DNA of 64,000 nucleotides from Perognathus longimembris pacificus (GCF_023159225.1 NC_063166.1:77835785-77899784); one strand, 5' to 3'; positions 1-11,574 are shown, numbered from the stretch's first letter. Translations and numbers: made by a program. Notes: generated from the sequence alone by a model not told the origin.

Positions 1-1350
1 AGTCCCCTGGATAGATTGTCACACCTCCTGCTGGGTTGCCTGCAAATTTCTACACAGACTAGTTAAAGACATTTGAAATCTCCCAGTAAAAATATTTTAG
101 AAGGCTTGGGCCTTTAACCATCTTCCTAGTCACAAAATCTACACAGACCAAAGGCCAACCAAGTCTGCTCTCTGCAGCAGCCACGACAGTTTCTGAGACG
201 TGGAGGGGGAAGACACCAATGCTACCCCAAGGCAACCCTGTGGCCACCAAACACAACTCTGATGCTTTTAACCCTGGAGTAAGTCTTGGTTGCAACTCTG
301 TCATGATAGGCCTTCTATAAGCCCAACTCTCATCTTGGGCAGAGGGGGGAGGCAGAGCCAGAGCAGGAGCACTCTGGGCCTCTCAAAATCTTCACAGGAC
401 TCCTACATTCCCTGAGCAGTTTTCCATGCAAGAGAGAGAGACAGAAAGACAGAGACAGAGAGACAGAGACAGAGAGACAGAGAGCAAGACAGAGACACAG
501 AGACAGAGAGCAAGACAGAGACACAGAGACAGAGAGAGAATAAGGAATCACTAGTAGTGAAACCAGACAGTTTGGGAGCAGACTGTGGAAGCAGCTTCCT
601 GTAGCCACGGACTGCCACAGTCCACACAGCTAGCACACATGTAAACCTGCATTCTATCAAGCAAAATATCAATCCTGGGTCAGGAAAATCAAGGTTAGCA
701 GTCACATTTGCACACTCATTCCAAAATGACTCTGGTCCCTTGATCTTAAAGAATTTATGAGAGCACAGGAGAGAAAAATGGAGACGCAAAATCTTAGTCT
801 ATACCAAAGAATTGTCAGGATCAGATGTACACGTGACTTTTAGCATAGATGGACATAAAGAATAACACACTGGTTTTACATCACTGTACTTGTACCACGT
901 GCTGTCTATTTGAAACTTTTGGAGTTTTTCTTAGACACATTTGCTTGCACCCAAACATGATCAGTTTGGGTTTAAAGCCTGGGTTTTTTCTTTTGTCTTG
1001 GAGTCTGGTGATAAGAGTCAGGATTGCCTCCAGGCTGTTCACTGTGACTCCACCCACAGGCTGCAAAGATCAGTTTAACACAAGACTTAAAAGTAAGTTA
1101 AAATAGTAGTCAAAAGCAAGTAGTTTTGAAACCATGATGCCAGTTTTTACATGTTTTACCAACAGACAGACTGACAAACATACAGACAGTTGTGCACAAG
1201 CTTTGGGGTGCGCTTAGAATTTTTTCTTTTAAATTGGCCATGTATGTTTTCTGGAATTCCAGTGGAAAAATGATATTATTTTGTCCATATTTTAGAACCA
1301 CGTGGTCAGTTAGAAAACAAAAACTTTTCCAGCAAACAATAATTTTCACA
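1..1350. other. No gene recognised; left flank with simple repeat
   Basis: I see no coding signal here. Open frames on both strands are short, lack splice context and do not resemble any protein I know. An AGAGAC-type purine microsatellite lies at about 431-538. The rest is AT-balanced sequence that does not match the tandem unit seen further right, so the gene array starts after this flank or has been overwritten by later insertions. Confidence 0.5.
431..538. repeat. AGAGAC-type microsatellite
   Basis: The stretch is built of agagac and agagcaag units with few interruptions. Long Ser/Leu/Cys frames on the minus strand across it are artefacts of the repeat. Confidence 0.85.
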
Positions 1351-2530
1351 GATTATACAGCGAGGAAATGGAGAAGCCACATTTTGAGAAACCAGTTTAC
1401 CTCCAATGGGGAGCTGAAGTGGGATGCTATGACCAGAGTGTTATGCTCAAACGTCGGACCCCCACAAGGACCACCAGAGACCCACACCAATCCAAAAGCA
1501 AAAGGAGTCTTTATTGCAAGCTCGAACTTGGTCTTCCATGCACTCGGCACCTGGTGACGCTAAGAGGCCCTGAGCCTTGGGCTTCCAGCTGTTTTATACA
1601 TTCTTTGGGGAAGGCAGGGACTTAGCATACATCATAGCATCTTTTAACAAATCAACACACACCGCGGGAAAATTATAAAATAATTCTAAAGCATGTTTGG
1701 CGCATTTGGTGGCGGGAAGGAATCTGGAAAGGGTCATTGGTCAGATCAAGGGACCGACGCATTTAAAATTGATTGGTTAAGCCATAGGGGTGTAGCAAGG
1801 GGGTTTTAATTAGATACTGGAAACCACACCTGGGTGGGGGAGTTCTGGAGTAACTCCAAAACTTGCTTTTCTTCTCTGCCGGTCACTTTTATGGGTGTTT
1901 ATGGTTTTTCTGAGAACTATCTGTCCCAGGGCATTTTATGGTCTTTACTGGAAGGTGAGGGGTGGGGTGTAGGGCTTACAGTAAGGTCAGTCAGGTACAG
2001 AATGGGGTCTAAGTACAATATGGAGTTACTTAAGTCCTTAGCCACAAAGCAGTTTACAGAAGCAAAATTAGCAGTTAGTAACTACAAAATGGTGGTTACA
2101 ATTTTCAGTTTCTCACAGAGAAGGTCCAGGAGATGGGAGACAGGACATGAACAGAACACAGACACCTGGCACCGCATAATGGCGGCGGAGCTGGTCAGAG
2201 CCTTAGCAGCCTTACAGCAAGGCACCTTCACCTTCCAGCATTTGAATTGCAGTGCACACTTGAATTGCAAGGCCACAGTTACAGAGTTCAGGGTGTGGGG
2301 CAGGGTTATGGGAGCTTGAATCTCTACATCCCTGCCCAGCCTCCAGGAATTTGGCACGCTCATTACCTGGGGGTGGGTGGGACTCCACCTCCAAGAGTTT
2401 TTGGGACCTTGATGGAACCAAGATGGCGCTTGCTAAAACCAATTCCATTGTCCACCACATGGTCAATGCTAGAGAAAACTTAGGATTTAGCCAACGACAA
2501 GCAGAATTTAACCGAATCTCCAAGCTTAAC
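1350..2530. mobile_element. Older interspersed repeat split by an LTR insertion
   Basis: The flanks of the LTR at 1439-2115 resemble a second locus at about 61146-61660. The left part has gagaagccacattttgaga here and gagaagccatattttgaga there. The right part ends in aagatggcgcttgctaaaac here and aagatggcaccagtaaaac there. This implies one repeat family present twice, with the copy here interrupted by the younger LTR. The family is not identified; an old LTR or MaLR-type element is possible. Confidence 0.4.
1439..2115 (-). mobile_element. Solo LTR of an endogenous retrovirus, antisense
   Basis: The element begins TGTTATGCTC and ends TTTCTCA, so it has the TG...CA termini of an LTR. It is flanked by a 5-bp direct repeat CAGAG at 1434-1438 and 2116-2120, the expected target-site duplication. 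Read on the minus strand it has a TATA-like TGTATAAAAC (near plus 1590-1600) and a polyadenylation signal AATAAA (complement of tttatt at 1510-1515) in the right order for U3-R-U5. No internal retroviral region is attached, so it is a solo LTR of 677 bp. Its U5 end resembles that of the LTR at 42895-43230. Confidence 0.75.
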
Positions 2531-2649
2531 AAACATCATTAACAAGAACAGAAAACCTTTCTTTGTATCTTTCAAAGCAGATGTTAAATATTGGTACCTT
2601 TGGAAGCTAGTACCAGCCCATCCTATATCACAGGCAGGCAGGCAGAGTT

Positions 2650-2682
2650 TAGAGAGAGGCAGAGAGAGAGAGAGAAACAGAC

Positions 2683-2730
<48 letters not shown>
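2650..2730. repeat. (GA)n microsatellite
   Basis: A nearly pure AG run of roughly 45 bp follows imperfect AGAC/AGAG units. Confidence 0.9.
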
Positions 2731-2732
<2 letters not shown>

Positions 2733-2879
2733 CTCCATCTGCTGGAGTGCTCATAGAAGTTATGTAAGTCCTGTAAAAGTTTCCAAATTTGTAAGATGGG
2801 GCTTAAACTTGAGCAGCTTTCCTGAAGTATTTTAGACTGTCCCCCACTTGATGAGTAACCAGCGGAGCTGAACAAGAGA

Positions 2880-3590
2880 TCAGTTGACTCCAAACGCCCA
2901 CAACTGCTGACCCCCTTGACCTAGCCCAGTGGTTTAAGTTCAGCGGCCCAGTGGCCTTCCCTGGGAGTGGGGCACGGAACTTGGAGCCAAGATTTATGGT
3001 GGCCCAGTGGCCTTATGGAAAATCCAAGCTCTCAGCTAATGGTCACTTACCCTGGTTGGAGTTTCAAAACTGTTGTGGTGGATGATTGTGCCCCTCCCAT
3101 AGTAAGTGATTAGCGGAGCTGAGGAGTTAAATACCAAGTGTACTCGATATTACTCTGGCCAGCTGAAATGTAGGAGACAATCAGCAATGAGGTCATCACC
3201 CCAGTTGCTGTGTCCCAGACTGAGCACAGAGTGTGACCCTGAAGCCACGGCCCCGTGGCCCTATGCTACGGTCGCTTGGAGTGGGGCTCGGAACTTGGCA
3301 CCAAGATTGTTCTGTTCTCTTTGTGTGACCCTGAAGCCACAGCCCTGTGGCCCTACGGTAAATTGGAAAATTGGATCCGAAATCCAGATTAGATGATCAC
3401 TTGCCCTGGGTGTGAGGGCAAATTTGTAGATTGTCGTGGTGGATGGAAATAGAGCCCACGGTCAGGAGAAGTTACCTCGGTGGTCCTCTGGGTGGGCTTA
3501 GGACAGCAGAATAGGTCCCGGGGGCAGTTTGGACCCCCCAGAAATGGGGGAGCAAATCCACCGGGGAACCTATCCCGGGTTCAGCACCAA
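2880..3590 (-). mobile_element. Probable ERV internal remnant with tRNA-type primer binding site
   Basis: Immediately left of the LTR-like element that starts at 3591 lies TCCCGGGTTCAGCACCA (3573-3589). On the minus strand this reads TGGTGCTGAACCCGGGA, in the position and form of a retroviral primer binding site complementary to a tRNA 3' end (closest that I recall: tRNA-Phe, with mismatches). Further left are GC-rich segments in which a phrase like gaccctgaagccacggcccc recurs (about 3235 and 3330). No intact gag or pol frame is visible. Left boundary uncertain. Confidence 0.4.
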
Positions 3591-3860
3591 TGAAAGGATA
3601 TGCCCCGGCCATCCCAGGGGACCATGTGGAGATAATCACAGACAGGAGAAGAAGGTTGATAAGGAGGTTTATTAGTGGGACCATAGTTCCCACGGGAGAG
3701 GGACATACATGGCGTCTGCACCTTATCCAGGTGGCAGCTTCTCTCTCTGGGGGTAAAGGGGAAGTAGGCAGGTAGAGAGTAGGAGTGGCTCACTAGGTAT
3801 GGGTGGATCTGGGGGCAAGTGGGAGGAGCTGAGGACCAGAGGATAGGGAAATGCTAGCAT
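3591..3860 (-). mobile_element. Probable ERV LTR, antisense
   Basis: It starts TGAAAGGATATG directly after the primer-binding-site-like sequence. It contains tttatt near 3669, a minus-strand AATAAA, about 75 bp from its start, as in an R-U5 arrangement. The right boundary is set only by the return of tandem-unit sequence at about 3865, and I could not identify a target-site duplication. Confidence 0.4.
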
Positions 3861-4495
3861 TGGATACATTCCTTTTACTGTTTGTTATCTCCTCCCTCAT
3901 TCCCACCTCCCCCCTTAGCACCCAGCTTTCTATTGCACCCCTGAAGCAGCACCCACCCCTCCACCCCCACCCCTGAAGCAGCGCCCACTGGCCCACTCCC
4001 TGCCCCAGCTCCCTCCTCACCCCTGTGCCCTGCAGACATTCAGGGTGTCTTTGTCTGGTTGCAATCCCTTTGCACCTTGAAGTGAACAGCTCTTTGTGTC
4101 TCTCAGGTTTGTCTTGCTGCCATGTTCAGAGCCCACACACAGTGGGAAGGGATGAGCCCTAGAACCTTCCAGAACCAGTGGCTTCTGCAGGAGCTCAGGT
4201 TGAGTTTGAGAAATGACAACCTAAACATGGCCAGGATGTGTGAGCTCAGTCACTGGGCACCAGGCCATGTCTGCACAAATCCCATGCTCTCCTCCTCCAC
4301 CAGGGATCACTGAAGTTTCCTGTAACCAAGGCCCAAACCCAGATCAATGCTTGCTCCTTGAATTTTTTATTTTCCTGGATATTGAGACTCAAACTCAGTG
4401 CTCAACCACTGAGCTGCATCCCTAGCCACAGCCCACACTTGGATTTGGCTGTGAAGGTTAAGATGATTTGTTATATTTTCTTTTAATTTTTTTCT

Positions 4496-4672
4496 TCCAT
4501 TTCTGGGGCTTGAACTCAGGGCCTGGGATCTCTCCTTTAGATTCTGTGCTCAAGGCTATTGCTTTACAACGTGAGTCACAGCTCATCTGGCCGTTTCAGG
4601 TTAAGTGTAGGTGAGAGACTCCCAGGCTTTCTTGACCCAGGATCGTGATCCTTGGATCACTGGCATGCGTCA
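4496..4672 (-). mobile_element. Antisense SINE remnant shared by several units
   Basis: The phrase ggggcttgaactcagggcct followed by ctcaaggctattgctttaca and a gtgagtcacagct motif is the complement of a B1/ID-type rodent SINE. The same insertion lies at the matching place in other units (about 12330-12515, 31950-32130 and 51790-51975), so it predates their duplication. Confidence 0.6.
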
Positions 4673-4999
4673 GAAGCACAGGGCAGTTTTCTGCCATCTT
4701 CAAGGATTGAAAGAAAGGCTGAGCCAGGTCAGGCAGGCAGGCTGACAAGGCATTGAGAGGTCAGAGAGCAGAAACAGCAGCTCTTCAGAGCACGGCCCAT
4801 GTGCTCATTCGTCTGACACAGTCTCCCTGTGCTGTCACAGTCCTACGCAGACACCATGCACAGAAAGGTCACAGAATATGCCATTCTCATACAGGAGAAA
4901 ATCCTATGATTCTGAGCTTGGTCTATCAGGTGTCTGGGGGTCACTGACTGCTGCTCATTTCTAATGGAACCCTATTCCTCCCTCCCTGCCTTGGATCCC

Positions 5000-5280
5000 T
5001 GCAGCTGGCCTCCCTCCTCTGCTCTCAGCATTCCCAGCCCAGGCCCCAGCTCAGGTGCTGTGGGCTGTGGTCCATCCACCCGCAGGGTTTCCATCCCCAG
5101 AGACTAGGTGTGGCTCAGGTTCCAGGGTTTAAGCAGCACATGGGCTTCCTTCTCAGCACCCAGCTGCATCCCGGCCTGCCTCTCTACTTCCTTCCATCTG
5201 TGCACAGAGGCGGGGACTGTGTGGCCTATCACCTGTCCCCAGGGGACAAATGGACCACAACAATAGTAATTGAACAATAA
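5000..5280 (+). other. Upstream conserved block, unit A1
   Basis: This 270-bp block, starting ctggcctccctcctctgctc, recurs about 1 kb upstream of exon 1 in six units. It is preceded by a pyrimidine-rich stretch ending CAG, like a splice acceptor, but no reading frame is clearly kept. It could be an enhancer, an alternative 5' exon, or only a conserved part of the duplicated unit. This copy ends with AATAAA at about 5275. Confidence 0.6.
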
Positions 5281-6084
5281 ATATTTCTCCAGTGTCAGCA
5301 TCCCATTTCATTTTATTTTCTGTTGCTTGCTTATTTTTTTCTTCAGAACTGAGGTCCATATACATTCTTACCATCCTTACTCAGCCGTTGCCCTACACCT
5401 CAACAATATTTCCAGCCCAGGTTCAGCTGGCTTCATTGCAGAAGTAGTTTAACAAACTTTTCCACTGGGCTCACATTGATGTGTAATCCTCCTGGGGTGG
5501 GAGGCGTCTCTCAATGGGTAGAGTAATAGCAAGTGAGCGAAAACAGTAGGTACTGAGTTCAAGTTCCATTCTCAGATTAAAGCAATGCTTCATGTTCCTG
5601 ACATCAGCCTGCTGAATGGCAAGCTTACAGGCATGGATGTGCTTCCTCATTAGTCTGCTGCCTTCTTAAATCAAGAAGATTCTCCAAAACCTATGGCCTA
5701 CTGGAAGACTTGAGCTTCTGTCTCAACACTAGCTGAATCCTGTAAAGTCATCATGTGAATGTGAGAATCACAGTGAAGCCCTGTCCTCCACATCTGGGTT
5801 CCCACCACCCCCAGCTGCCGTGGACCACAGACGGGCCATCCAGTACCCACCTGAGGACCCGTGGCATGTCTCAATTCCTCTACTCGCTCTTCACCTTGCC
5901 TGACTTCCTGGAGGATTTCAGCACAGTTTATCTGCCCAAGGCAGAACTGTGACCTGTCCCACAGCCAGGACTCTGCAGCTATCTCTCTGCTAGAGGTCAG
6001 CCCCAGACCTCCCTGACCTACAGTCCCAGGATCTGTAGAGGGTTCTGCTATTTCCACATGACCTCCCCAAATCATAGTCACATC

Positions 6085-6275
6085 CACGAAATCACAGTAA
6101 TGTCATCATCTCCAACACCCTTTATAACAGTCCCCAGGTCTTGGGCCCAGTGTCGCATTCCTGTGGACCACAGGAGCTGCGGAATTCCATTCTCCAGCCT
6201 CAGCCCCAGCCAGCGGGGAAGGCTCTGCAGCAGGACTGCCACACTCCCATCCCGACTCTGCCATCAGCTGCTCAG
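6085..6275 (+). promoter_or_regulatory. Promoter and noncoding exon 1 of gene A1
   Basis: A TATA-type box CTTTATAA lies at 6120-6127. The predicted start is about 25-30 bp downstream, near 6150. Exon 1 then runs to CTGCTCAG at 6275 and is followed by a consensus donor, gtaagcacc. Exon 1 has no ATG, so the 5' UTR lacks upstream start codons. The same arrangement recurs in six other units. The transcription start is inferred from the TATA distance. Confidence 0.7.
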
Positions 6276-6550
6276 GTAAGCACCTCAGCTCTGTGGGCCT
6301 GGGATTTGGGGAGCAGAGCACTTCCACTGTGGGCGGATGCAGTGAGCTCTCGCAGTCAGCGTGGGTGCTTAGCGCTGAGTCTGGAGGCAGAGCCACTGCT
6401 GCTGTGCTTGCCAGCTCTCGACTCCTCTGCCTCCTTCTCAACCCTTCTCTGCAGGCCAGCATTGCAGGGTATGGATCCCAAATCCACAGATTGACCTGAT
6501 TTCTTTAGAATGACAATAATAGTCTAGTAGGAAGTGGGGTTTTATATCTC

Positions 6551-6601
<51 letters not shown>

Positions 6602-6604
6602 TTT
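6551..6604. repeat. (TTTA)n microsatellite in intron of A1
   Basis: About 13 uninterrupted TTTA units. Not present in the sister units. Confidence 0.95.
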
Positions 6605-7162
6605 TGCCAGAATGTGGGTTTGCAATCCAGACTCCCTTACTGTCGCTGGGCTTCCTTTGCTCATTGCTAACCTTTATCACTTGAAGCACAACTCTACTTG
6701 CAGCTCTTCTGGTAGTTAAGAATCTCCTTATCTTGCCTATTCAGTCCTGCTTCAAACCCCAATAACTAGATCTCAGTCTCCAGAATAGATATGATTATAC
6801 GCATGAGCGACATGGGCATGGCCCATTAGTGATTTTAAAAAAATGTAACGTAGGAGGTGTGGTAGAGGTCAAGTACTTATGTATTTTGGTGCCTTGTTTT
6901 CTCAAAGTTGGTGCTCTATCCCTTGAGTCACCCCTCCAGTCTGGTGCATTCATGTTAATTGCAGATGGAGTCTCCAGACTTTCTGTTGATGGATTCTGGC
7001 TTTTCAACTCCATCACTGTGCACTCAGCCATTTCAGTAGCTTCGTTTACAGGTGGAGGGAGGCTCAGAGGCCTGCTCATAGCTGAAGCTCCATCATGGAG
7101 CCCTGGGCCTGTGGGGACAGTGTCCAGCCCCTGTCACCTCTGCATTCAAGAAGGACCTCAAC

Positions 7163-7289
7163 CTATGTAACTACACCCGCTTTGCCCAACACCTTGTAAA
7201 AAATTTTATGTCCAATTAATAAAAAAATAAAAAAGAATAAACTGGGCTGCAGTCTTGAGCTGCAAACCTCTGGAACCCCCCGCCAAAAA
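7163..7289 (+). mobile_element. 5'-truncated L1 tail with apparent 3' transduction
   Basis: The insert is flanked by the 15-bp direct repeat AAGAAGGACCTCAAC (7148-7162 and 7290-7304); sister units show a single copy at this point. Its first ~65 bp (ctatgtaacta... ccaacaccttgt) match the 3' end of the L1 at 34998-41512. After an A-rich run come about 45 bp of unrelated sequence (tgggctgcagtcttgagctg...) and a second A run. That is the structure expected of an L1 whose transcript read through into flanking DNA. Confidence 0.75.
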
Positions 7290-7390
7290 AAGAAGGACCT
7301 CAACGCTCAGTGTGGGGAAGGCCTCAAAGAAAAGGACTCCTCGGATCCCAGCCCCTCACACACTCCACAAACACCAGGGAGCCCCTGTGT

Positions 7391-7585
7391 CCTGGTTTCC
7401 TGCCACCCACTCCGTCCTCTAGAGGAGGAAGCAGCCTTGCTGTCAGTGGAGCCGGCAGCACAGGGCTGGAGTCTGGGCTCCTGCAGGGTCCTTGTTCTGT
7501 CTGTGTCCTCTGGCCATGGGTGGAAGCCTCAGCTGCAGGAACAGCTTGTCTGTGACCTCCTGTGTCCTTGGAGCCTGCCATGGTG
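7391..7585 (+). other. Intronic conserved block, unit A1
   Basis: The block starts CCTGGTTTCCTGCC, carries CCGTCCTCTAG|AGGAGGAAGC and continues through CTTGTTCTGTCTGTGTCCTC to a point about 370 bp before exon 2. It is almost invariant in all eight units, more so than the coding exon. The pyrimidine tract ending TAG could be a splice acceptor for an optional exon. It also contains a TGTTCT steroid-receptor half-site. Role unknown. Confidence 0.65.
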
Positions 7586-8031
7586 CTGGCCCTTGCTTAC
7601 ATTAGAGGAATCCTCTGCCTGTGGAAGAGTTCAGAAAAGAGGACACAAGTTTCCAAATAGTCCTCATATTCCTCTCCCTGCATGTGGAGGTGGTGGCATG
7701 GACACGAGGTGACATCACCTCAAACCCCTCAGCTTCCTGAACCTGAGGTAACCTGGTAACCTGATTCTCAGTCCACAGGCCACTCAGCTTCAGGGGTGCA
7801 CTAGACCCACACTGCTCCCCCAACTCCAGCATCACACCTGGGCCACATCAAACTGGACTTGAGGAAACCCAGTGGACAGCCCTGTTAGCCTGCACCAACC
7901 CCCTCGAGCCCTAAGGCATTGAGTATGGTCTCCTTATGTCCTTCTCTCTCCTCAGCACCTACAGAAGACCTGGCTGTGCAGCTTCTAGACTCTGTGCACG
8001 TGGTTGGAGTTGGCCTTGCTGTGTTGTCCTG

Positions 8032-8655
8032 ATGATGGCGCGAACGGGGATCCTGCTGACTGTGGGGATGGTCCACCTGCTGCTGCTGCTGTCCTGTCTG
8101 GCCCTCAGTGCCCATGTTCCTGTCGGGGCTGCAACATGGGATTCTTTCTTTCATCCATCTCGTTTAACTTGGCAAGACCCACACTTCTCTCTGGCTTCAG
8201 AGAACAAAACCATGGTCATTTGGTTAAATAGGGCTAAAGGTAAATTCCAGGCTCTAGCCTGGCCAGAGTCTGTTATAAATCTCCCGAAAGGAGAGCACTT
8301 CGAAGGGTTTCTGTATTTCAGAGACAGCAGTCCTGCAACTGCAGTTTTAGAATTTCTCCCTTCTGGCTCACCATCTACATATGCTATAACAGAAAACCAG
8401 GGTGAAACAGATTACTGTATTGCCATCGACCTTCACGATAGTTTTTTAATTGTAATTCCTGGCTATAGAGACAAACGTCGTAGGCCACACTGTCTTCAGT
8501 GCCACATCTGGAACTGTCGTGATGTGATGGGACCCTGTGAGTGCGGCTATTATGTCATTACCAAAGATCCCACTGGGAACTATAACCAAACAGAGCGCAA
8601 GTTTATTGGGCTCAGGTGGGTGGATGTGGATGACCCCAAATGGACCGTGCCATAG
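8032..8655 (+). CDS. Secreted six-cysteine glycoprotein A1, unrecognised family
   Basis: The predicted product is 207 aa, probably secreted, of unknown function. Residues 1-27 form a signal peptide with a Leu run at 16-20 and likely cleavage after LALSA. The mature part has six cysteines (129, 154, 157, 162, 169, 171) in the pattern C-x24-C-x2-C-x4-C-x6-C-x-C, the last followed by GYY. Sequons are at N58 and N185. The whole coding sequence lies in exon 2, whose acceptor ctctctcctcag ends at 7955. The in-frame ATG at 7936 is therefore intronic and was rejected. A second ATG at 8035 has the better context (A at -3, G at +4) and may be the true start. The architecture recalls RNase A genes, but the CKxxNTF signature is absent; lipocalin and Ly6 patterns also do not fit. 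Confidence 0.85.
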   Translation: MMARTGILLTVGMVHLLLLLSCLALSAHVPVGAATWDSFFHPSRLTWQDPHFSLASENKTMVIWLNRAKGKFQALAWPESVINLPKGEHFEGFLYFRDSSPATAVLEFLPSGSPSTYAITENQGETDYCIAIDLHDSFLIVIPGYRDKRRRPHCLQCHIWNCRDVMGPCECGYYVITKDPTGNYNQTERKFIGLRWVDVDDPKWTVP

Positions 8656-8856
8656 AGGATGGGGTGCAGCCTGGTGGCCTGGTCCCTGCCCCACCATTCC
8701 TCTCTCCTGACCCCTGCACCAGTGCCTGGGCAGTGTATTCATTCATCTCTCCTTCTCTTTGTCTATGAAGGTGATTGTAACCTGTTCCCTTTCTTGAAGC
8801 GGTTACTTGCTTGCTGATTTTGTCTCTAAAACATTGATGCTTGGTCCCAGGTGCAG

Positions 8857-8862
8857 AATAAA
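8857..8862 (+). terminator. Polyadenylation signal of A1
   Basis: AATAAA lies within the array-wide conserved 3' UTR end GGTGCAGAATAAACTGGTCC. It is followed about 20 bp later by gcaagcagttgtttttcttg, a T/GT-rich downstream element. Cleavage probably occurs near 8880. Confidence 0.85.
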
Positions 8863-10714
8863 CTGGTCCTTTGTTCTTGCAAGCAGTTGTTTTTCTTGTT
8901 GGTGAGTGGCACAGAAAATCCTAGCCGACTGGGGGTTATGATGGGTCATGCCTAGAATCCTACTTACTGAAGAGACTGAGAGCTTGAATTACTATTTAAA
9001 GGCAACTGAGGCAGGAAAATTCATGAGGCTTTTTTTTCTTTTTTTTTTTTTTTTGTTCTTCCTTTTTCTGTTCTTTCCTTTTCTCTTGTGGGTCATAGGG
9101 CTTGAACTCTAGGCCTGGGCACTGTCTCTTGGCTCCTTTTAATCAAGACTGTGCTCCACTACTTGACTCACAGCTCCATTTCCAGCTTTTTCTGTGGTAA
9201 TTGAAGATATCAAGTTTTATGGACTTTCTTGCCCTGGCTGACTCTGAACCACAATCTTCAGTCCTCATCCTCCAGAGTAGATAGGATTATAGGCGTGATC
9301 CACGGACACCCAGATCCAGGAGACTTTCATCTCCAATAAACTATCAAAAACCAGAAGTGGAGCTGTGGCTCAAGTGGTAGAGCTCTGGCATGAAAGCTCA
9401 AGGATAGAATCCAGGCCAAAACTTCAGGCCCGAGGAATGCCACAGAATGCACGAATACACAAACAAGTACATGAAGAATCACACCAAATTCTGGGTGGAG
9501 TGAGTGGGCACAGCCCATGCTGTCTCAGGCCTGGCACAGTCTGCCCGCCTCTGCTCTCCTGGCTGTGCTCTGTGACTGGAAGCTGAAGCCAGGTCTGGGT
9601 CCTATTCTTTCTCCATTGCCCCCATGTGGTAGGGAGGACAAACTGCAGGCCAATGTTTGACGTTTGTCTCCCAAGGAATAAAGGAATCAAGGGGTGGTGA
9701 ATCCCAAGAAGAGGTCTCATGGGGGAATGTCAGAGCAGTGGGCTTCTTCCTATCCCACCAGGAAAGGGAGTTGAACGTGTGACTTGACTCAGAGCAGTCC
9801 CCAGTTCCTCCTCACTCACCTAACTCTTCTTTCCTTTACATGACTGGCATTGGACCCCATTTTTTCCTGAATGTTATTGGCTTTGGGCCCCCCCACCTCA
9901 CGACTATGAATGGGGAAACAGCCTGCCCCATAATAGCATGTGTAAAGGCATAGAGTTGTTTCAGACATCAGTGGATTGGGGCCATTTCATGGCCTTGGTG
10001 ATGAGCTCGGGGTTGGAACTCAGGGCTTGTGCACTCTCCCTAATGATTTTTGCTCAAGGCCAGTTATCCACCATTTCAGCCTCATCGCTATTGCTAGCTG
10101 CTTTTGGAAGTTATCTAGATTCAGCCTCCTGAGTCACTGGGATGACAGTCATGAGCCACAGTGGTCCCAGGTCTCCAGGTCTTTTTAGAGCTGAGATCAC
10201 ACCCAGAGCCTTAGCAGAAAAGGCAACTCCTCCACACATGGGCCTAGGGCTTGGGGACAACATGATGTCTCTCTTCCGTTCTTTGGTAGTTCTGGGGTTT
10301 CATGTAAGGACTACTCACTTATTAGACTCTGTGGCAAGTAACTCAACTCTCAGTCAGGTAGGATAGCTATTAATTGGTGGTTAATGGCCAGGTGTAAGAG
10401 AATCGATGTGCACCAAGCTTATCCTCAGAAGAATGGGTGAACAAAATGGGAGCGCTGCTCAGCCCTGGAGGAAGCACTGGTTTATGATGAGTCTATGCAT
10501 GAGGAGAGCCAGGCACAGGACCCCAGCGAGGGCTCCCACATTGTGACAGATTAGGACAAAGACAATCACAAACAGGAAGTTCATCAGTGAGTAGCACACA
10601 GAGGGGTGGGGAAATGGTCTGTCCAGCTGACGTTATTGTTAGGTTTTATGTCTGTCAATCTCAACACGCAGAAGGTTGAAATCTGGAGGAGTGAGATTGA
10701 AAAGTAGCCTGAGG

Positions 10715-10950
10715 GGCTGGGGATATGGCCTAGTGGCAAGAGAGCCTGCCTCGTATACATGAGGCCCTGGGTTCAATTCCCCAGCACCACATATATAGAA
10801 AATGGCCAGAAGTGGCGCTGTGGCTCAAGTGGCAGAGTGCTAGCCTTGAGCAAAAGGAAGCCAGGGACAGTGCTCAGGCCCTGAGTCCAAGGTCCAGGAC
10901 TGGCCAAAAATAAATAAATAAATAAAGCCAACCTTAAAAAAAAAAAGAAA
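10715..10950 (+). mobile_element. ID-like dimeric SINE with 16-bp target duplication
   Basis: It starts GGCTGGGGATATGGCCTAGT (internal A-box-like promoter), has the second half AAGTGGCGCTGTGGCTCAAG and ends in an A-rich tail with aaataaataaata. The direct repeat GAAAAGTAGCCTGAGG flanks it at 10699-10714 and 10951-10966. The perfect duplication indicates a fairly recent insertion after the unit was formed. Confidence 0.9.
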
Positions 10951-11574
10951 GAAAAGTAGCCTGAGGTAGAAAACTAGAGGGGATGTCTTCTCTAATTCTG
11001 TCCTCGAAGTTAGGCGAAGTGTGAGAGCTCCTCCCTAGCTAGCGAGAGGCCTTGCGTTCAGACTCCTTTCCCATAAAAGGAGTAAAAACAAGGGTCCTTG
11101 AGCTGCGTGAGTGCCCGGTGCCTGGGATCTCTCCAGCCCAGGAGCCTGAGACAGACTCGGAAGCCATTCTTTATCCAAAATCACACCACGTTACTTGTAT
11201 TTCAGCAGAACTTCATAACCCAGAAACCAATAAACGCAACACATGTTGCAAATTGCTCTCTGTGGCAAAATGCCAAGTTCACCACGGGCAACTGCCTGCC
11301 TGAAGAAGCACCCAGTTTTGTTTTTCTTCTTGTCATGTACTATACATAGTTTATTTACTTATTTTTATAATTTTTTTTTAAATTTTAGTCTTTTTTCCCT
11401 TTTACCTCTCTGGATTTTCTTTTTTTTTTTTTTCTCTTGATTTTCTGTACCTTGTGTCTTTTTCTTTCAAGGTGATGTACAGAGAGGTTACAGTTTCATA
11501 CTTTAGGCCTTGGTACATTTCTTGTACTTTATGTTACCTCCTCCCTCATTCCCCCCTCTCCCCTAAGCACCCAG

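Noticed and set aside
7470..7510. Full palindromic androgen/glucocorticoid response element in the intron block
   Set aside because: Only the TGTTCT half is present; the partner half does not match AGAACA. Kept only as a half-site remark.
7936..8031. Upstream ATG extending A1 by 32 residues
   Set aside because: It lies before the conserved acceptor ctctctcctcag (ends 7955), so it is intronic. The extension is not shared, and the signal peptide would be buried.
8032..8655. RNase A superfamily assignment, suggested by noncoding exon 1 plus single coding exon
   Set aside because: No CKxxNTF motif, no catalytic His/Lys/His arrangement, a different cysteine pattern and greater length.
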